Shown here: positions 35,481 to 48,873 of the stretch, in pieces | Layout of the letters: every line of letters begins with the position of its first letter | Position numbering within the stretch: position 1 is the first letter of the stretch | From: Gadus chalcogrammus | Lineage: Eukaryota; Chordata; Actinopteri; Gadiformes; Gadidae | Direction of reading: 5' to 3' | Length of the DNA: 64,000 nt | Assembly (NCBI RefSeq): GCF_026213295.1 | Contig: NC_079423.1 | Span: 19,056,477-19,120,476, forward strand | Notes under the pieces: model-generated | Databases searched by the model: none | Seen by the model: only the letters and a program-made list of their open reading frames with translations | What the model was told of the DNA's origin: nothing | Translations under genes and position numbers: made by a program

Positions 35481-35689
35481 ACCAGGTGGCTTTGTTTTCT
35501 GTTGATCAGTACAAATCGCTGAAAAAAATGAGGAGGACCGAAAATTCTAAATGTCTCCGGTCAGAATGACCAATTGAAGTAATTAATCTCTGCACAATTT
35601 CAATTGTGTTTAAATACGCTACAGTGGTCATTTGTTTAGCCAATTCATTTAAATCAATAAGGGTTTTGATTGACCCGAATTTCCCACAT

Positions 35690-36350
35690 CCTCGAGCCGG
35701 GTCGGGCCATGCCTTTGATCAAGCGTTTGTGTTTTTTTTTTTTAAATCATTGCTTTATTTGTCCAATCTGAGGAGAAATCGATGCCATAAACAGAAATAT
35801 TATAGGCCTTTATTACACGGTTCTTCTCAATGCCGTGGAACGCTCCGTTCACTTGCATGGGTAGTAAGTAGTCCGGTAACTTGTCAACCCCAACGTCTTC
35901 GGTTGCTAAGCGACGTCAACGTCTTGGGCGGACTATTTCACTGCTGATCAACACTACGAATGCTGGTACGAATAAATTGTAAAAAGACACAACATGTGAA
36001 GTTATTTTTTCATTTTGGCAAGTAGCCGTGTAATAAGCGAGATAATGTGTAGAACATCGCCGGTCATTATCGAAAATAAGCCCCTTCAGGGCGAAGCAAG
36101 ACCTCCGCTGCGCGTCGGTGTCCTGTTCTCCCTGTCGGGGCTTATTTTCCCGATAATGACCGGCGTTCTATGCATTATTCCTTACAGATATATTTAGCAG
36201 AGTAGGCCTAAGTAAGAAATGTGTACAAAGTTACACATGTATTAAAAAAAATGTCGGGATGAAATCGGGCTCGGGCTCATAATTAAAGTTAATGTGTCGG
36301 GCCAGGCTGGAACAGAACGTGCATGAGCTCGGGCCGGGTCGTGCTTGATT
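35690..36350. mobile_element. GGGCCGGGTCG-rich repeat with nested hairpin
   Basis: CGAGCCGGGTCGGGCC (about 35694) and GCTCGGGCCGGGTCGTGC (about 36328) bracket a segment with a hairpin: 36051-36084 (AGAACATCGCCGGTCATTAT...AAGCCCC) pairs with 36137-36169 (GGGGCTTATTTTCCCGATAA...). No coding similarity; probably two nested MITEs. Confidence 0.6.
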
Positions 36351-36549
36351 TTCTCACGAAAAAAGTCGGACTATCGTGCTCTGGAACCAACCTGAGCCCT
36401 GTTTCAGGTAGCTGGTTTTGAGGCAACCCCGAGTTTGTTCGCTCTGAGTTAGTGGAAACTCTGGGTTTTCCGTTTCAGGTAGCAGGTTCAGCGCAACCGA
36501 GAGTTAGTTGCTGCGACAACATACGCCGTGGGTCTAACCTGCTCGGGAG

Positions 36550-36846
36550 GTGGTTAGACCTACTCTGAGTTTGTTGTCTATAAGGCTGAAGGCAGCTCTC
36601 CGACAGAAGGAAGTGTTAGAAATGGCATGTCCTTTTCTACGAGAGCCTGTGGACGTAGAGGCTGCGATCCTCAGAAGGAATCTCCGTGAGGAACGATTAT
36701 TAAGACCCCGGTTGGATATAGGCCTACTTTATTTTCCTGATAATTTTCTTCACGAGCGCTATCGTTTTTCAGCGCAATCTATCATTTATTTAGACCACCT
36801 TCTCAGCCCCCATGTTAACTGTCAAACGCACCGGGGCATGCTTTAA
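36550..36846 (+). pseudogene. HARBI1-like transposase, N-terminal fragment
   Basis: It encodes RRNLREERLLRPRLDIGLLY, FPDNFLHERYRFSAQSIIYL and LLSPHVNCQTHRGML, then stops. This is the N-terminal region of Harbinger transposase; the catalytic DDE part is absent and 36850-37290 has no coding similarity. It belongs to a different Harbinger subfamily from 19679-19999. Confidence 0.82.
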
Positions 36847-37296
36847 GTTTATTTTTATTTTTTTTATCGCAATTAACGCATGTGCAGAATGATCCGTCCC
36901 GTGCATCCCACCCGCTCTGTACAACAGTCACTTCAACGTTGTGGCTTTCCCATGATCAGAGTAGCTGACTAACCACGGACCTATAACTGCTGCAAGTCAA
37001 GAAACTAATTTTAAGAATGCAAGGCAGAAAAGACCCTGGTAGAGCTTTTAACCAGATGCTGTTCTTCTCTACATGCACATGCTCAGCATAATCGTCTGCA
37101 TTGTTCACTGAAGTAAAACCCTTTGAGTAAACTGTTCAACAAAATAACTTGTCCCACCACAGCCCGTGTTCTCATAAAGACAATCTACTTATTATGAGGA
37201 TTTTTTTATTTCCTGAAAGCACAAAAAAAAAAAAATCATTTATATTGGGTATGTTTTTAGAGCAGGGAACAGTATCCCAGTTTGCACCTCACCCAC

Positions 37297-38411
<1,115 letters not shown>

Positions 38412-38635
38412 GTTTGATCATGTTATCAGAGATCCATTGATGATGGCTCTTTATAGTCAACAGGCACGCCCCCAACCCAGAGTGAACATACTCAGAGTTG
38501 ATTAACCCAACGCTGATCACCTGTTCTGAAACCAAAAACCCAGAGTTGCTTTTCAACCCTGAACTCTGAGTCAACCAACTCAGAGCGCAAGATTAAACTC
38601 AGAGTATGTTAAACCAGCTACCTGAAACAGGCCTC

Positions 38636-39280
38636 TGGTCTCACAGGAATCCGTGAAATGACTACGGTCGGATGCTTAACTCGAAATCTGTGGACACAAA
38701 ACGGAAACACGCCGATTTCTGTGATGTGGCCACGGATTTCGCTCCAATGCAAGTTAATGATGCTGATGTTCCGTGGCTCACACACGGATCCCCGTTTCAA
38801 CGAGCGAGTCGACCACGGGGGCTTAACTCAAAACCCGGGGTGGTCTCACTGAAACACTTAAATTGTGCTTGTTGTGTCCACGGAAGTTGCTCCAATGCAA
38901 GTAAATGACAATGATATTCCGTGGCACACACACAGATTCCCGTTTCAATCTCTGTGTATGCTCCCGTTTCAATCTGTGTGTGTGCCACATTTGACCTCAG
39001 CGGGGGCTTAACTCAAAATCTGCGGTGGTCTGACGGAATCACTTCAATTGTCTGTGATGTGGCCACGGAATTTGCTCCAATGCAAGTAAATGACACTGTT
39101 ATTCCGTGGCTCACACACGGATATCGGCGTGTTTCCGTGATGTGGCCACGGATTTCGAGTTAAGCGTCCGACCGTAGTCATTTCACGGATTCCTGTGAGA
39201 CCATTGTTGTCTGGAACACGCTTCAATAGATTAACGTTTGTGCGCATGAGCACGAAATCGCGTGATACCGGGTTGTACAC
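38636..39280 (-). repeat. CACGGAAT satellite array, right arm (inverted)
   Basis: Three or so units in reverse orientation to 34801-35480: CCGTGGCTCACACACGGATC at about 38770, related copies at about 38917 and 39102. TTTCACGGATTCCTGT occurs at both 35464 and 39180. GCGTGATACCGGGTTG occurs in the same orientation at both outer edges (about 34786 and 39259), which could be a target-site duplication. Confidence 0.82.
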
Positions 39281-39371
39281 TGTGTGTGCGAGGGGGCGTA
39301 TGATGGGGTGAATTTAAAAATATCATATTATCAATTGGTAAAATTATAAAAGTGTTGCAGCAGCAGTAGTG

Positions 39372-39867
39372 TGTTAGATTTCAGCTTATTTCTAAACTGT
39401 TCGGACAGACTCTGCGTTGTGTATTTTTCGTCGTGGTAGTAATTCTTGAAGTCGAAATCAAAGCAACTTGACAGGTTGGATCAGAGGGTTGAATAGATGG
39501 TTTATTCCAGGATGTAATACAGCGAGATATAGACTTAGGTTGAATAATCTATAGTGGACCCATTGAGGAGCCGTTTGATGACTTGTTCCTTGGCTGTCGA
39601 ACCCTCTTCTCGTCGAACCAAAGGGTTGGGGCGAGTATTATACAAAAAGGGGATACATGAATAACACGTGAACAGACACACTCTCAGCCAGAGAAGGTAT
39701 CTGGCCCTGGCTATGTCCCGGAGGACCAGGTCGGTTCAACCTTGTTGAGGCATAACAATGGCAGAATGTTGGAGATAACACCTTGTATCAGTATGAGAGG
39801 CCCTGGCCTGTTCCTAGACTAGAAATGTGAACAAAAGAGAGACACTAAAACACACCAATATTCTACA
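39372..39867 (-). repeat. 3' LTR of the gag-only provirus
   Basis: 496 bp, TG...CA. On the minus strand it has a TATA-like GTATAATAC (39635-39643 on the plus strand as GTATTATAC) and, downstream, AATAAA within GGAATAAACC (about 39498-39507), a usual U3-R-U5 order. It matches the 5' LTR except for the hAT insert. Confidence 0.9.
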
Positions 39868-39879
39868 TTCCTCCCTCTT
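39868..39879 (-). promoter_or_regulatory. Polypurine tract of the provirus
   Basis: The minus strand reads AAGAGGGAGGAA directly before the 3' LTR start TGTAGAATA. Confidence 0.85.
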
Positions 39880-40230
39880 GATCATACTAAACGTAGTTTA
39901 AAGATCACCCAAAAAATGAGAATTCAGTGTATCTACTAGTAAACCATTAACAATTAACTAAATCAATGAAAGAAAGCATAAAAGGCAAAAGACAAGTAAA
40001 TTCAAATCATACACAAGTAAACCAGGTGTAGGCCACTATAATAAAGAAAATAACAAACTCATTAGGTTACTCATGATTAAACCAAAACATAAAAAATTTG
40101 AAGAATCAAGAAAGTCAACTGTCCAGACACCTCCCTTTGCTTGGCACAACAACATCACAGACAATACTGCATGACTCAGTTGGTTTTGAGTAGCAGTTGC
40201 AACAGAGGCCACCGCAGGTGTGATGGGGGA
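39880..40230 (-). other. Provirus interior between foldback copy 2 and PPT
   Basis: About 350 bp, AT-rich, no ORF or env-like signature. Probably untranslated 3' region. Confidence 0.5.
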
Positions 40231-40860
40231 TTTTACAGTCCTCTAATTACTAGGTATTTACCCGGTACATACATGGTAAATTATAGTGTATTACTGGGTA
40301 ATTACCACTGGTAATAAGAAGGTAAATACAGAGGTAGTTACCCGGTAAATACATGGTAAATCATAGTGTATTACTGGGTAATTACCACTGGTAATAAGAA
40401 GGTAAATACAGAGGAATTATCCGGTAAATTATAGTGTATTACTGTGTAATTACCACTGGTAATAAGAAGGTAAATACAGAGGAATTACAGCTGATGTACC
40501 AAGTAAAACCTCCACTATTGCCCATCAACTCAACTAAGTAGCGTGTAGTTGTAACTGTTTTAGGTTGGTAATAACTCCGATATTGTGTACTTCCTAGGAA
40601 ATTAGGCAACCAATTCTTAGAAACACCTATTATCCAAGGTTTATGTTGGTAACAGCCCAAATTTAATGATGTATCTAGAAATTAGCATAGTACTTTCCAA
40701 TAAAATACTTTTTCTTAGTTATTATTCATAGCTACACCCATTTAGAAAGGGTTTATTCAGTTTACCACTATGGAATTACTTACCTGGTAACAACCTCTGC
40801 AGGAAGTTTTCCTCTAGTGTCATGGTACATCGTCTTAAATACTGGGTACAAAGCTGTTTG

Positions 40861-41800
40861 TTTCCATGGTATTACCAGGTTCTTACCATATCATTTACAA
40901 TAGATACATTCCATTGTCCATGCAGTCAACACAAACTTGTACCATGTACGTTCTGCGACGTTACCAAGTAAAACACGACAATTTACCCAGTAAGTTAGCT
41001 GAAACTGTACTGTAAAAGGAAGCCTCGTTTGTTTCCATGGTATTACCAGGTTCTTACCATATAATTTGTAATACATTATTCCCTTTTCCATGCAGTCAAC
41101 ACAAACTTGTACCATGTACGTTCTGCGACGTTACCAAGTAAAACACGACAATTTACCAAGTAATTAAGCTGAAACTGTACTGTAAAAGGAAGCCTTGTTT
41201 TTTTCCATGGTATTACCAGGTTCTTACCATATAATTTGTAATACATTATTCCCTTTTCCATGCAGTCAACACAAACTTGTACCATGTACGTTCTGCGACG
41301 TTACCAAGTAAAACACGACAATTTACCCAGTAAGTAAGCTGAAACTGTACTGTAAAAGGAAGCCTCGTTTGTTTCCATGGTATTACCAGGTTCTTACCAT
41401 ATAATTTGTAACACATTATTCCCTTTTCCATGCAGTCAACACAAACTTGTACCATGTACGTTCTGCGACGTTACCAAGTAAAACACGACAATTTACCCAG
41501 TAATTAAGCTGAAACTGTACTGCAAAAGGAAGCCTCGTTTGTTTCCATGGTATTACCAGGTTCTTACCATATAATTTGTAATACATTATTCCCTTTTCCA
41601 TGCAGTCAACACAAACTTGTACCATGTACGTTCTGCGACGTTACCAAGTAAAACACGACAATTTACCCAGTAATTAAGCTGAAACTGTACTGTAAAAGGA
41701 AGCCTCGTTTGTTTCCATGGTATTACCAGGCTCTTACCATACAAGTTGTAACTGGTTATTCCCTTTTCCATGCAATCAACACAAACCATATATGTTCTGC
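40861..41800 (-). repeat. Left ~170-bp unit array of foldback copy 2
   Basis: Units begin about 170 bp apart (near 40905, 41085, 41255, 41425 and 41595) and are more uniform than those of copy 1. Confidence 0.9.
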
Positions 41801-42892
41801 AACATCGTTCACCAGTAGTTAAGCACTTTAATTGTTGTTATAAAACCCCAAACCACTGTTGATGAAAGACATATTAAAATTAAACAAAATCAAAGGCTTA
41901 TCTTTCAAACAATGCATATCTCACAAACAGGCACTGAAAACTGAAGAAATCGGACAAACAAAAGAGCCGTCCACATCAACTCAATTTAAATGTTACTGAT
42001 GGTGTTTTCATAAAACACATGACAGTGTTATGGCAAGTGACCACAAGGAAGACTGCTTCAACCTCTACAATTTGAATAAGTGGTGAATGCCATGCAGCAA
42101 TCTGCCTATGGGAGCATCTTCGTGGTCATTCGCAAACCAATGAGTCCACTCGATGAATGAGAGATGACTCTTTAGTGTCTTCTCTGTGAGGTATCCCTGC
42201 AGTCTCCACATCTGGGATTTGAAGGCTGACCAAGACCTGACCAGGTACCTCCAAATCTCCCCTTCAAGAATCAGAAGACAAGAAAATAAACATTAGGACT
42301 GTCAATTAATGAACATTTCTAGAACATGTAGAAGTCAAGGATTATTTCGTTGATCAGTTAAGAAAGGATGCTGGTCCTCTGGCCATTGTGTTTGGTCATA
42401 TTGAAAAGAGAAAAAGGCATAGCCATAAATACAGTTAATAGGACGGGAGGGGACAGGCAGTTAGCTCCGGTTAGCCCTTTAGCATCGAGCTAGCGGAGCT
42501 TCTGTCATTCAAATAACTCAGACATGTTGTTTAAAACCTATAGCACCCAATTTATTAAAATATCCGGATTTAATCGGGCTCTCTCCCATAAGTACAGTTA
42601 ATAGGACGGGAAGAGACAGGCTCTGTTAGCCCCGGTTAGCGCGATGCTAAAGAGCAGCTCTACCGGAGCATGCCACCTCAACAGGTGCAAGTTAGCCTCC
42701 GGTTTGATATTCGCCGGATATTCGGTTTACCACCCAATCGGATTCATCAACATAAGTGCAATACATTACGGGCTTAGTATGTTGAGGACGGTTTAGGACA
42801 CCGTATCGCGAAAAATCACAAACACATGTTGTCGCCATGATGTCTGTGCAACTACGTCATTGACGTTCTCTGGCTGCTACCTGTTTTAGGGA

Positions 42893-43880
42893 CAAGGCTT
42901 CCTTTTACAGTACAGTATCAGCTTAATTACTGGTTAAATTGTCGTGTTTTACTTGGTAACGTCGCAGAACGTACATGGTACAAGTTTGTGTTGACTGCAT
43001 GGAAAAGGGAATAATGTATTACAAATTATATGGTAAGAACCTGGTAATACCATGGAAACAAACGAGGCTTCCTTTTACAGTACAGTTTCAGCTAACTTAC
43101 TTGGTAAATTGTCGTGTTTTACTTGGTAACGTCGCAGAACGTACATGGTACAAGTTTGTGTTGACTGCATGGAAAAGGGAATAATGTATTACAAATTATA
43201 TGGTAAGAACCTGGTAATACCATGGAAACAAACAAGGCTTCCTTTTACAGTACAGTTTCAGCTTAATTACTGGGTAAATTGTCGTGTTTTACTTGGTAAC
43301 GTCGCAGAACGTACATGGTACAAGTTTGTGTTGACTGCATGGAAAAGGGAATTATGTATTACAAATTATATGGTAAGAACCTGGTAATACCATGGAAAAA
43401 AACGAGGCTTCCTTTTACAGTACAGTTTCAGCTTAATTACTGGGTAAATTGGTGTGTTTTACTTGGTAACGTCGCAGAACGTACATGGTACAAGTTTGCG
43501 TTGACTGCATGGAAAAGGGAATAATGTATTACAAATTATATGGTAAGAACCTGGTAATACCATGGAAACAAACGAGGCTTCCTTTTACAGTACAGTTTCA
43601 GCTTAATTACTGGGTAAATTGTCGTGTTTTACTTGGTAACGTCGCAGAACGTACATGGTACAAGTTTGTGTTGACTGCATGGAAAAGGGAATAATGTTTT
43701 ACAAATTATATGGTAAGAACCTGGTAATACCATGGAAACAAACAAGGCTTCCTTTTACAGTACAGTTTCAGCTTACTTACTGGGTAAATTGTCGTGTTTT
43801 ACTTGGTAACGTCGCAGAACGTACATGGTACAAGTTTGTGTTGACTGCATGGACAATGGAATGTATCTATTATAAATGAT
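42893..43880 (+). repeat. Right ~170-bp unit array of foldback copy 2
   Basis: Six units in reverse orientation to the left array. The first begins AAGGCTTCCTTTTACAGTAC immediately after inner-arm sequence CTGTTTTAGGGAC, marking the internal deletion junction near 42892. Confidence 0.9.
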
Positions 43881-44546
43881 ATGGTAAGAACCTGGTAATA
43901 CCATTGAAACAAACGGCTTCGTACCCAGTATTTAAGAAGATGTACCATGACACTAGAGGAAAAGAGGTTGTTACCAGGTAAGTAATTCCATAGTGGTAAA
44001 TTGAATAAACCCTTTCTAAATGGGTGTAGCTATGAATAATAACTAAGAAAAAGTATTTTATTGGAAAGCACTATGCTAATTTCTAGATAGTACATCATTA
44101 AATTTGGGCTGTTACCAACATAAACCTTGGATAATAGGTTTTTCTAAGAATTGGTTGCCTAATTTCCTAGGAAGTACACAATATCGGGAGTTATTACCAA
44201 CCTAAAACAGTTACAACTACACGCTACTTAGTCGAGTTGATGGGTAATAGTGGAGGTTTTACTTGGTACATCAGCTGTAATTCCTCTGTATTTACCTTCT
44301 TATTACCAGTGGTAATTACACAGTAATACACTATAATTTACCGGATAATTCCTCTGTATTTACCTTCTTATTACCAGTGGTAATTACCCAGTAATACACT
44401 ATGATTTACCATGTATTTACCGGGTAACTACCTCTGTATTTACCTTCTTATTACCAGTGGTAATTACCCAGTAATACACTATAATTTACCATGCATGTAC
44501 CGGGTAAATACCTAGTAATTAGGAGACTGTAAAAGGAAGGGTTACC

Positions 44547-45192
44547 AAAGTTCGTAGTAGGGCGTCAGGACAGACACAGACACAGTTCAGTTCAAGGACT
44601 CATCCCAAGGACTCAACAAGTGTCCATGTCTCCTGGATCTCCCAGGTACGATGAAACATGAAACAAAGAAAAAGTGCAGTATCAGTCATGGGGGAGGCAT
44701 TGTCACAGCCTCCAACAGTAATAATAATCAACTATGGTTTGTAATTGTCTTAATGATTCGATAAACAATGAAATATTATCATACAAAAATAAATCGTTTG
44801 ATTCGAAAATGGTTATATCAGTAATTAGTAATCAGTCATCATAGTTCTCAAAAACCTTGTGTGAATGAATGAATGAGTGAACCTTTGTTCAAAAATAAAA
44901 CAAAACAAACAAATGTTCTAAAGCTGAGCAGTTGTGTCAAGAAGGAACCAACATGAATTCTCACTTAGATAGGCGGTGACTAAAGTCCTAGCATCTTTCG
45001 AGGACTAACCTCTCGTGAAAATAAAGGAATGAAAATAACAAACACTCAAACACTCCCTACTCTTCACCCCGTATCAGTTAGTTTGCGTGCCAAATCTAAC
45101 GAGTGTCATTCCAAGTTGGTGTTATTGTTGGTTTCCGACACTGAATCGCATATGCGGCTGAGTTCTTCAACACTCTTCGCCTGTAACTTCTT
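44547..45192 (-). other. Provirus interior downstream of gag
   Basis: After the gag TAG, the same frame continues about 28 codons (KKLQAKSVEELSRICDSVSE...) to another stop. No protease or RT motif follows before the foldback element. Confidence 0.5.
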
Positions 45193-46974
45193 CTATAGTT
45201 CCCTCATTTTGTCTGGGCAGTTTTCTTCCCCTACTCTCTCGTTGGAGCGGTCACGGTACATCTTTCGAGGGGCATTACATTCTCTCTGCCTGTCGGACTG
45301 AATGAATCGTTCTCCATCCCTGTTGGACTGGGGGAATCTTTCTCGGTCCCTGGCTATTTCCTTCTTCTCGTCAGCCAGGAATCGAATCCTGACTTCTTCA
45401 TCTCGATCCACCTTTTCTCCGACTTCCTTGATCTCTGCCATTGTGCAGCTACGGTTGTCCCAGCTGGGAAGCCTTGTCTTCACTCCCCTTCGGATCTCCG
45501 GCAGTACCTGCTGGAGATACATGGTCTTCAAAGGCAAGTCCTGTCGATCCATATCATATTCAGTTTGGCCTGAGTACAGCAAATAACATTCGAAGAAGCG
45601 CTTATTGAACTGGTCCAGACCCTCGTCTTCCTTATGCATACAACGAGTGATTGTTGTCCAGTTGACTTGTGCCCTGGAGTGTTTTTGGATCCACGCCTTT
45701 AGGGCCTCCCATCCCTTTCCTGGTCTCATTCCGTCTTCTCCTATGGCATCTTCCACATCGTATCGAATCTGGGTGCGCTCAGTGCCGCTCAGGTGTTTGA
45801 ACAATATAGCAAGGCCATCGTAGGGGTGGAGTTCGTACAGAAGCATCAGTTGTTTCAATTTCATCCATGGCTGTAGGCCTGCTCTCCTCGGGTGGTCGAT
45901 TTCCGCACTCCATCTTTCGATGTCCTTCGGGCTGGAGGGTTCATAGAGGATTGTGCGTCCCTCCACGCTTTCTATCTTCTTCAAGGGCCTGAAGTTAACT
46001 ATTTCGTCTTTCTCATCTGTGGGCTTCATGTGTGGTTGTATGTTCGGATGTAGACATTGTTGTGGAAGAAAGGAATGTGGTGGGACAGGGGAGAATGGGG
46101 GAAATTGTTGTGGGGGAAATTGTTGTGGGAGAAATTGTTTTGGGATCTGGGTCGCATCATAATTAGCATAGTCAGGTGGGGCAGATGGATTTCCCTTCCG
46201 TAGCACGTGGGGAGTACTGCAGATGACCGGGTACTCGCCTATAAAGCTGTTGATGTCTGAAAGAACACTGTGTCTCGACTCTTGTAAATCACCAGATGGC
46301 GTCGATGGCTGCATCGGGAAGATGTATTCCCCATCTGGGCCACACGATGGCAGTGTGGGGTACATGCGACCATAGGCTCCTCCCAAGGTTCCTCCTCCTT
46401 TGCCTTGGTCACTCCCCTCAGAGGGCCCTGAGTCGAGGGGGTGGGCCGCTATCACTCCTTGTCTGACCAGCGTCGTGTGTAGGCCTGTCAACTTCCTCTG
46501 CTCTTTGTTCAGAGTCGCTTCATCCTTTAACAAACGAATTTCGTCGGCAAGCAGTTTGATTTGCTCTCTATTCTTTTTCAGAGCAGTTGTCTTTTCCAAT
46601 TCATCTCTTTTTTTGTTGCTGACATGCTTAATAAAGTAGCGCTTACACTGAGACCAAAGTGACAACCCGATTGGTTCATTTCGTCTAGTCTTCTTCATCC
46701 AGTCTTTGAAAACCATCCAGATCGATTCCTTTGGCCAGCGTTTAGTTTGGGGATCAGTCGTTATCGCATATGTTATGCGAAGTTTTTCTTCAGTTCCTTG
46801 CAAATCATGTCTTTCGTTGAATAATCTAGACAGTGTCTCGCTAATTGAATAAATATCAATATCTCTTACCTCCAATTCAAAAGAATCTTGTTCAATTGGT
46901 TCAGACGCATTGGGACTTTGATTGCTATCTTTTTCCCCCTTCTCTGCCTTCTTTCTGCCTTTACCTTTCGGCAT
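45193..46974 (-). CDS. Retroviral-type Gag, intact 593-codon ORF
   Basis: Gag assembles particles and packages element RNA. The N-terminus is basic (MPKGKGRKKAEKGEK), then a matrix-like region with RWPKESIWMVFKDWMKKTRR and a Lys/Glu-rich coiled-coil-like stretch (about residues 140-165). A Pro-rich middle repeats QFPPQQFPP. The capsid-like C-terminal half has DIERWSAEIDHPRRAGLQPW, LSGTERTQIRYDVEDAIGED and GLDQFNKRFFECYLLYSG. The tail is rich in Arg and Asp (ARDRERFPQSNRDGERF). No CCHC knuckle is present. It ends in TAG; pol does not follow. An open frame of this length between two diverged LTRs suggests recent or selected function. Confidence 0.8.
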   Translation of the reverse strand: MPKGKGRKKAEKGEKDSNQSPNASEPIEQDSFELEVRDIDIYSISETLSRLFNERHDLQGTEEKLRITYAITTDPQTKRWPKESIWMVFKDWMKKTRRNEPIGLSLWSQCKRYFIKHVSNKKRDELEKTTALKKNREQIKLLADEIRLLKDEATLNKEQRKLTGLHTTLVRQGVIAAHPLDSGPSEGSDQGKGGGTLGGAYGRMYPTLPSCGPDGEYIFPMQPSTPSGDLQESRHSVLSDINSFIGEYPVICSTPHVLRKGNPSAPPDYANYDATQIPKQFLPQQFPPQQFPPFSPVPPHSFLPQQCLHPNIQPHMKPTDEKDEIVNFRPLKKIESVEGRTILYEPSSPKDIERWSAEIDHPRRAGLQPWMKLKQLMLLYELHPYDGLAILFKHLSGTERTQIRYDVEDAIGEDGMRPGKGWEALKAWIQKHSRAQVNWTTITRCMHKEDEGLDQFNKRFFECYLLYSGQTEYDMDRQDLPLKTMYLQQVLPEIRRGVKTRLPSWDNRSCTMAEIKEVGEKVDRDEEVRIRFLADEKKEIARDRERFPQSNRDGERFIQSDRQRECNAPRKMYRDRSNERVGEENCPDKMREL

Positions 46975-47961
46975 TGTTTCTATCTTTTTTATCTAGGCAA
47001 AGCTAAAACTAGCGACCAATCGCTGCTTAGAAAAAACAAATAAACGTCTCCCACGGAGCTCGGTATGCCAACACCAGATGATGGCTCACTTTTTTCCCTC
47101 TCAGATTAAAAAAACAATATCTGTGATTCCACGGCGGGAATCAAAACAACATAGCACAAAAAAACTCTAGCGATTCATGTAACCTCACCAGTGAATTGAA
47201 TACAAATACGGTTTCACTCCTTGTCCAGCAAATCGTCAAACAAAACCTCTGAGCAAACCAAACGTTTTAAGTTATATTCAGGACACGTATCAACATTGAC
47301 AAACTAGCAAAGATGAACAAATCACTTGAATAACATGCAATTCCTATTCTAGGACTCTAACCCAGATTCTAGGACTCTAACCCAGACCAAAGGCCTTATT
47401 CTACAAACTCAGGACTCTAACCCTTATACAAATACAAACAAACTCAGGACTCTAACCCTTATACAAATACAAACAAAACTCAGGACTCTAACCCTTATAC
47501 AAATACAAACTCAGGACTCTAACCCTTATAGAAATTCAAAAGAGTTAAACCCGGCGTACACAATTCTTTCCCATTCATACAGCGTATATTCAGTGATTAT
47601 TGAGCTCTTAAACACTAATACAGGTTCTCACTTCGTCAAGCTCTTAATGACACAACTTCATTACTCAGCAAATGTAGTCCAGCCTAATGGTAAAACAAAT
47701 AATAATAACGGTTATGTGTGTGTAGATTATTTTAAGATTACTTTTTTGTTCTTTTCCCTTGGTCGAGAGTGTGGAATGAGATTCAGTCACCGTTGATTCC
47801 CACGTGGTGCATGGAGATGCGCTGGTTCAGCCGCGTTGTGGATGCGGGTCCCTCAGCAGGGCAGGCGTTGATCAGACGTCTTCCCAGGCAGGGCGCGCGG
47901 TCTTCTCGATCACAGGGCAATCTTCAGAGGCAATCGTCTTCTCACTCCTCTCTCTTCAAGA
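46975..47961 (-). other. Provirus leader with AGGACTCTAACCC minisatellite
   Basis: Untranslated region between PBS and gag. At 47345-47540 the unit CAGGACTCTAACCCTTATAC plus AAATACAAA recurs about six times with ~30-36-bp spacing; the first two copies are the shorter form CTAGGACTCTAACCCAGA. Confidence 0.8.
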
Positions 47962-47977
47962 CGGTGTCACGGCACCA
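47962..47977 (-). promoter_or_regulatory. Primer binding site of the provirus, tRNA-His-like
   Basis: The minus strand reads TGGTGCCGTGACACCG two bases after the LTR. The first 12 bases agree with the expected tRNA-His complement; the last four do not, so the primer assignment is tentative. Confidence 0.65.
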
Positions 47978-48331
47978 AATGTTAGATTTCAGCTTATTTC
48001 TAAACTGTTCGGACAGACTCTGCGTTGTGTATTTTTCGTCGTGGTAGTAATTCTTGAAGTCGAAATCAAAGCAACTTGAAAGGTTGGATCAGAGGGTTGA
48101 ATAGATGGTTTATTCCAGGATGTAATACAGAGAGATACAGACTTAGGTTGAATAATCTATAGTGGACCCATTGAGGAGCCGTTTGATGACTTGTTCCTTG
48201 CATGGGTGGATTACTGCACGGGCACACCGGGCACATGCCCAGGGGCCCAAGGGCTCAGGGGGGCCCTTGGGCCCCCCTGAGCCGCCCCACCAGTTACTAA
48301 CAGTGGGGTCCAGGGCCCCACAACTTACTAA

Positions 48332-48873
48332 TGCCGCTTTTCCACCGCACATGTAGCTCGACTTGACTCGACACGACTCGACACGACTCGACACGGCAGC
48401 AGCACGGGTCGTTTTCCACCGCAAATAGTACCTCCTGGACGTGGGCGGGGTCGGCTGCGCGAAAGGGCCGTGACGTATTTTTGTACGCGACGCAAACAAC
48501 ACCTACGCAACCCACACATGGAGAGAACCCACATAACAACAATGGAGGACATCGATAACATTACTATTATTAGCTGGCATGTTGAAGAAGTTGAAGAAGT
48601 GGAATATGTTGGCCGCGGCGCTGCTATGGCTGTTACCAGCATGGTTGCCATGTCGCTCTCGTGACTTCGTCACACTCTCTGGCCAATCAGTGGCCGGTCG
48701 TCTGCCGACGTCACCTTTTAGCATCGGCTCAGCCGCTTGGAACCTAGAGCGAGGCGGTACTAGAAAAAGCAGCCACTTCAGGTACCAGATACCATGTTTT
48801 CGCGGTGGAAACGCAAAAAATGCGAGCTGAGTCGAGTCGAGTCGAGCTGGTACCATGCAGTGGAAAAGCGGCA
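48332..48873. mobile_element. PIF/Harbinger-type MITE nested in the hAT
   Basis: TGCCGCTTTTCCACCGCA at the left is mirrored by TGCAGTGGAAAAGCGGCA at the right. TAA flanks both ends (48329-48331 and 48874-48876) and removing the insert restores the CTTACTAACAGTGGGG repeat. Subterminal GACTCGACACGACTCG and GAGTCGAGTCGAGTCG runs are inverted. ORFs inside are not conserved genes. Confidence 0.9.

Larger units (their letters stand above)
40231..44546. mobile_element. Foldback-type element, copy 2, inserted in the provirus
   Basis: Left outer arm with TTACC/GGTAA repeats (40231-40860), about five ~170-bp units (40861-41800) and a left inner arm (41800-42892). The sequence then jumps directly to right-hand tandem units (42893-43880) and the right outer arm to 44546. 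The loop and the whole right inner arm seen in copy 1 are missing, so the palindrome is asymmetric. The right terminus is CTGTAAAAGGAAGGGTTACC, as in copy 1. The left terminus keeps TTTTACAGTC but diverges beyond it. Provirus sequence lies on both sides. Confidence 0.87.
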
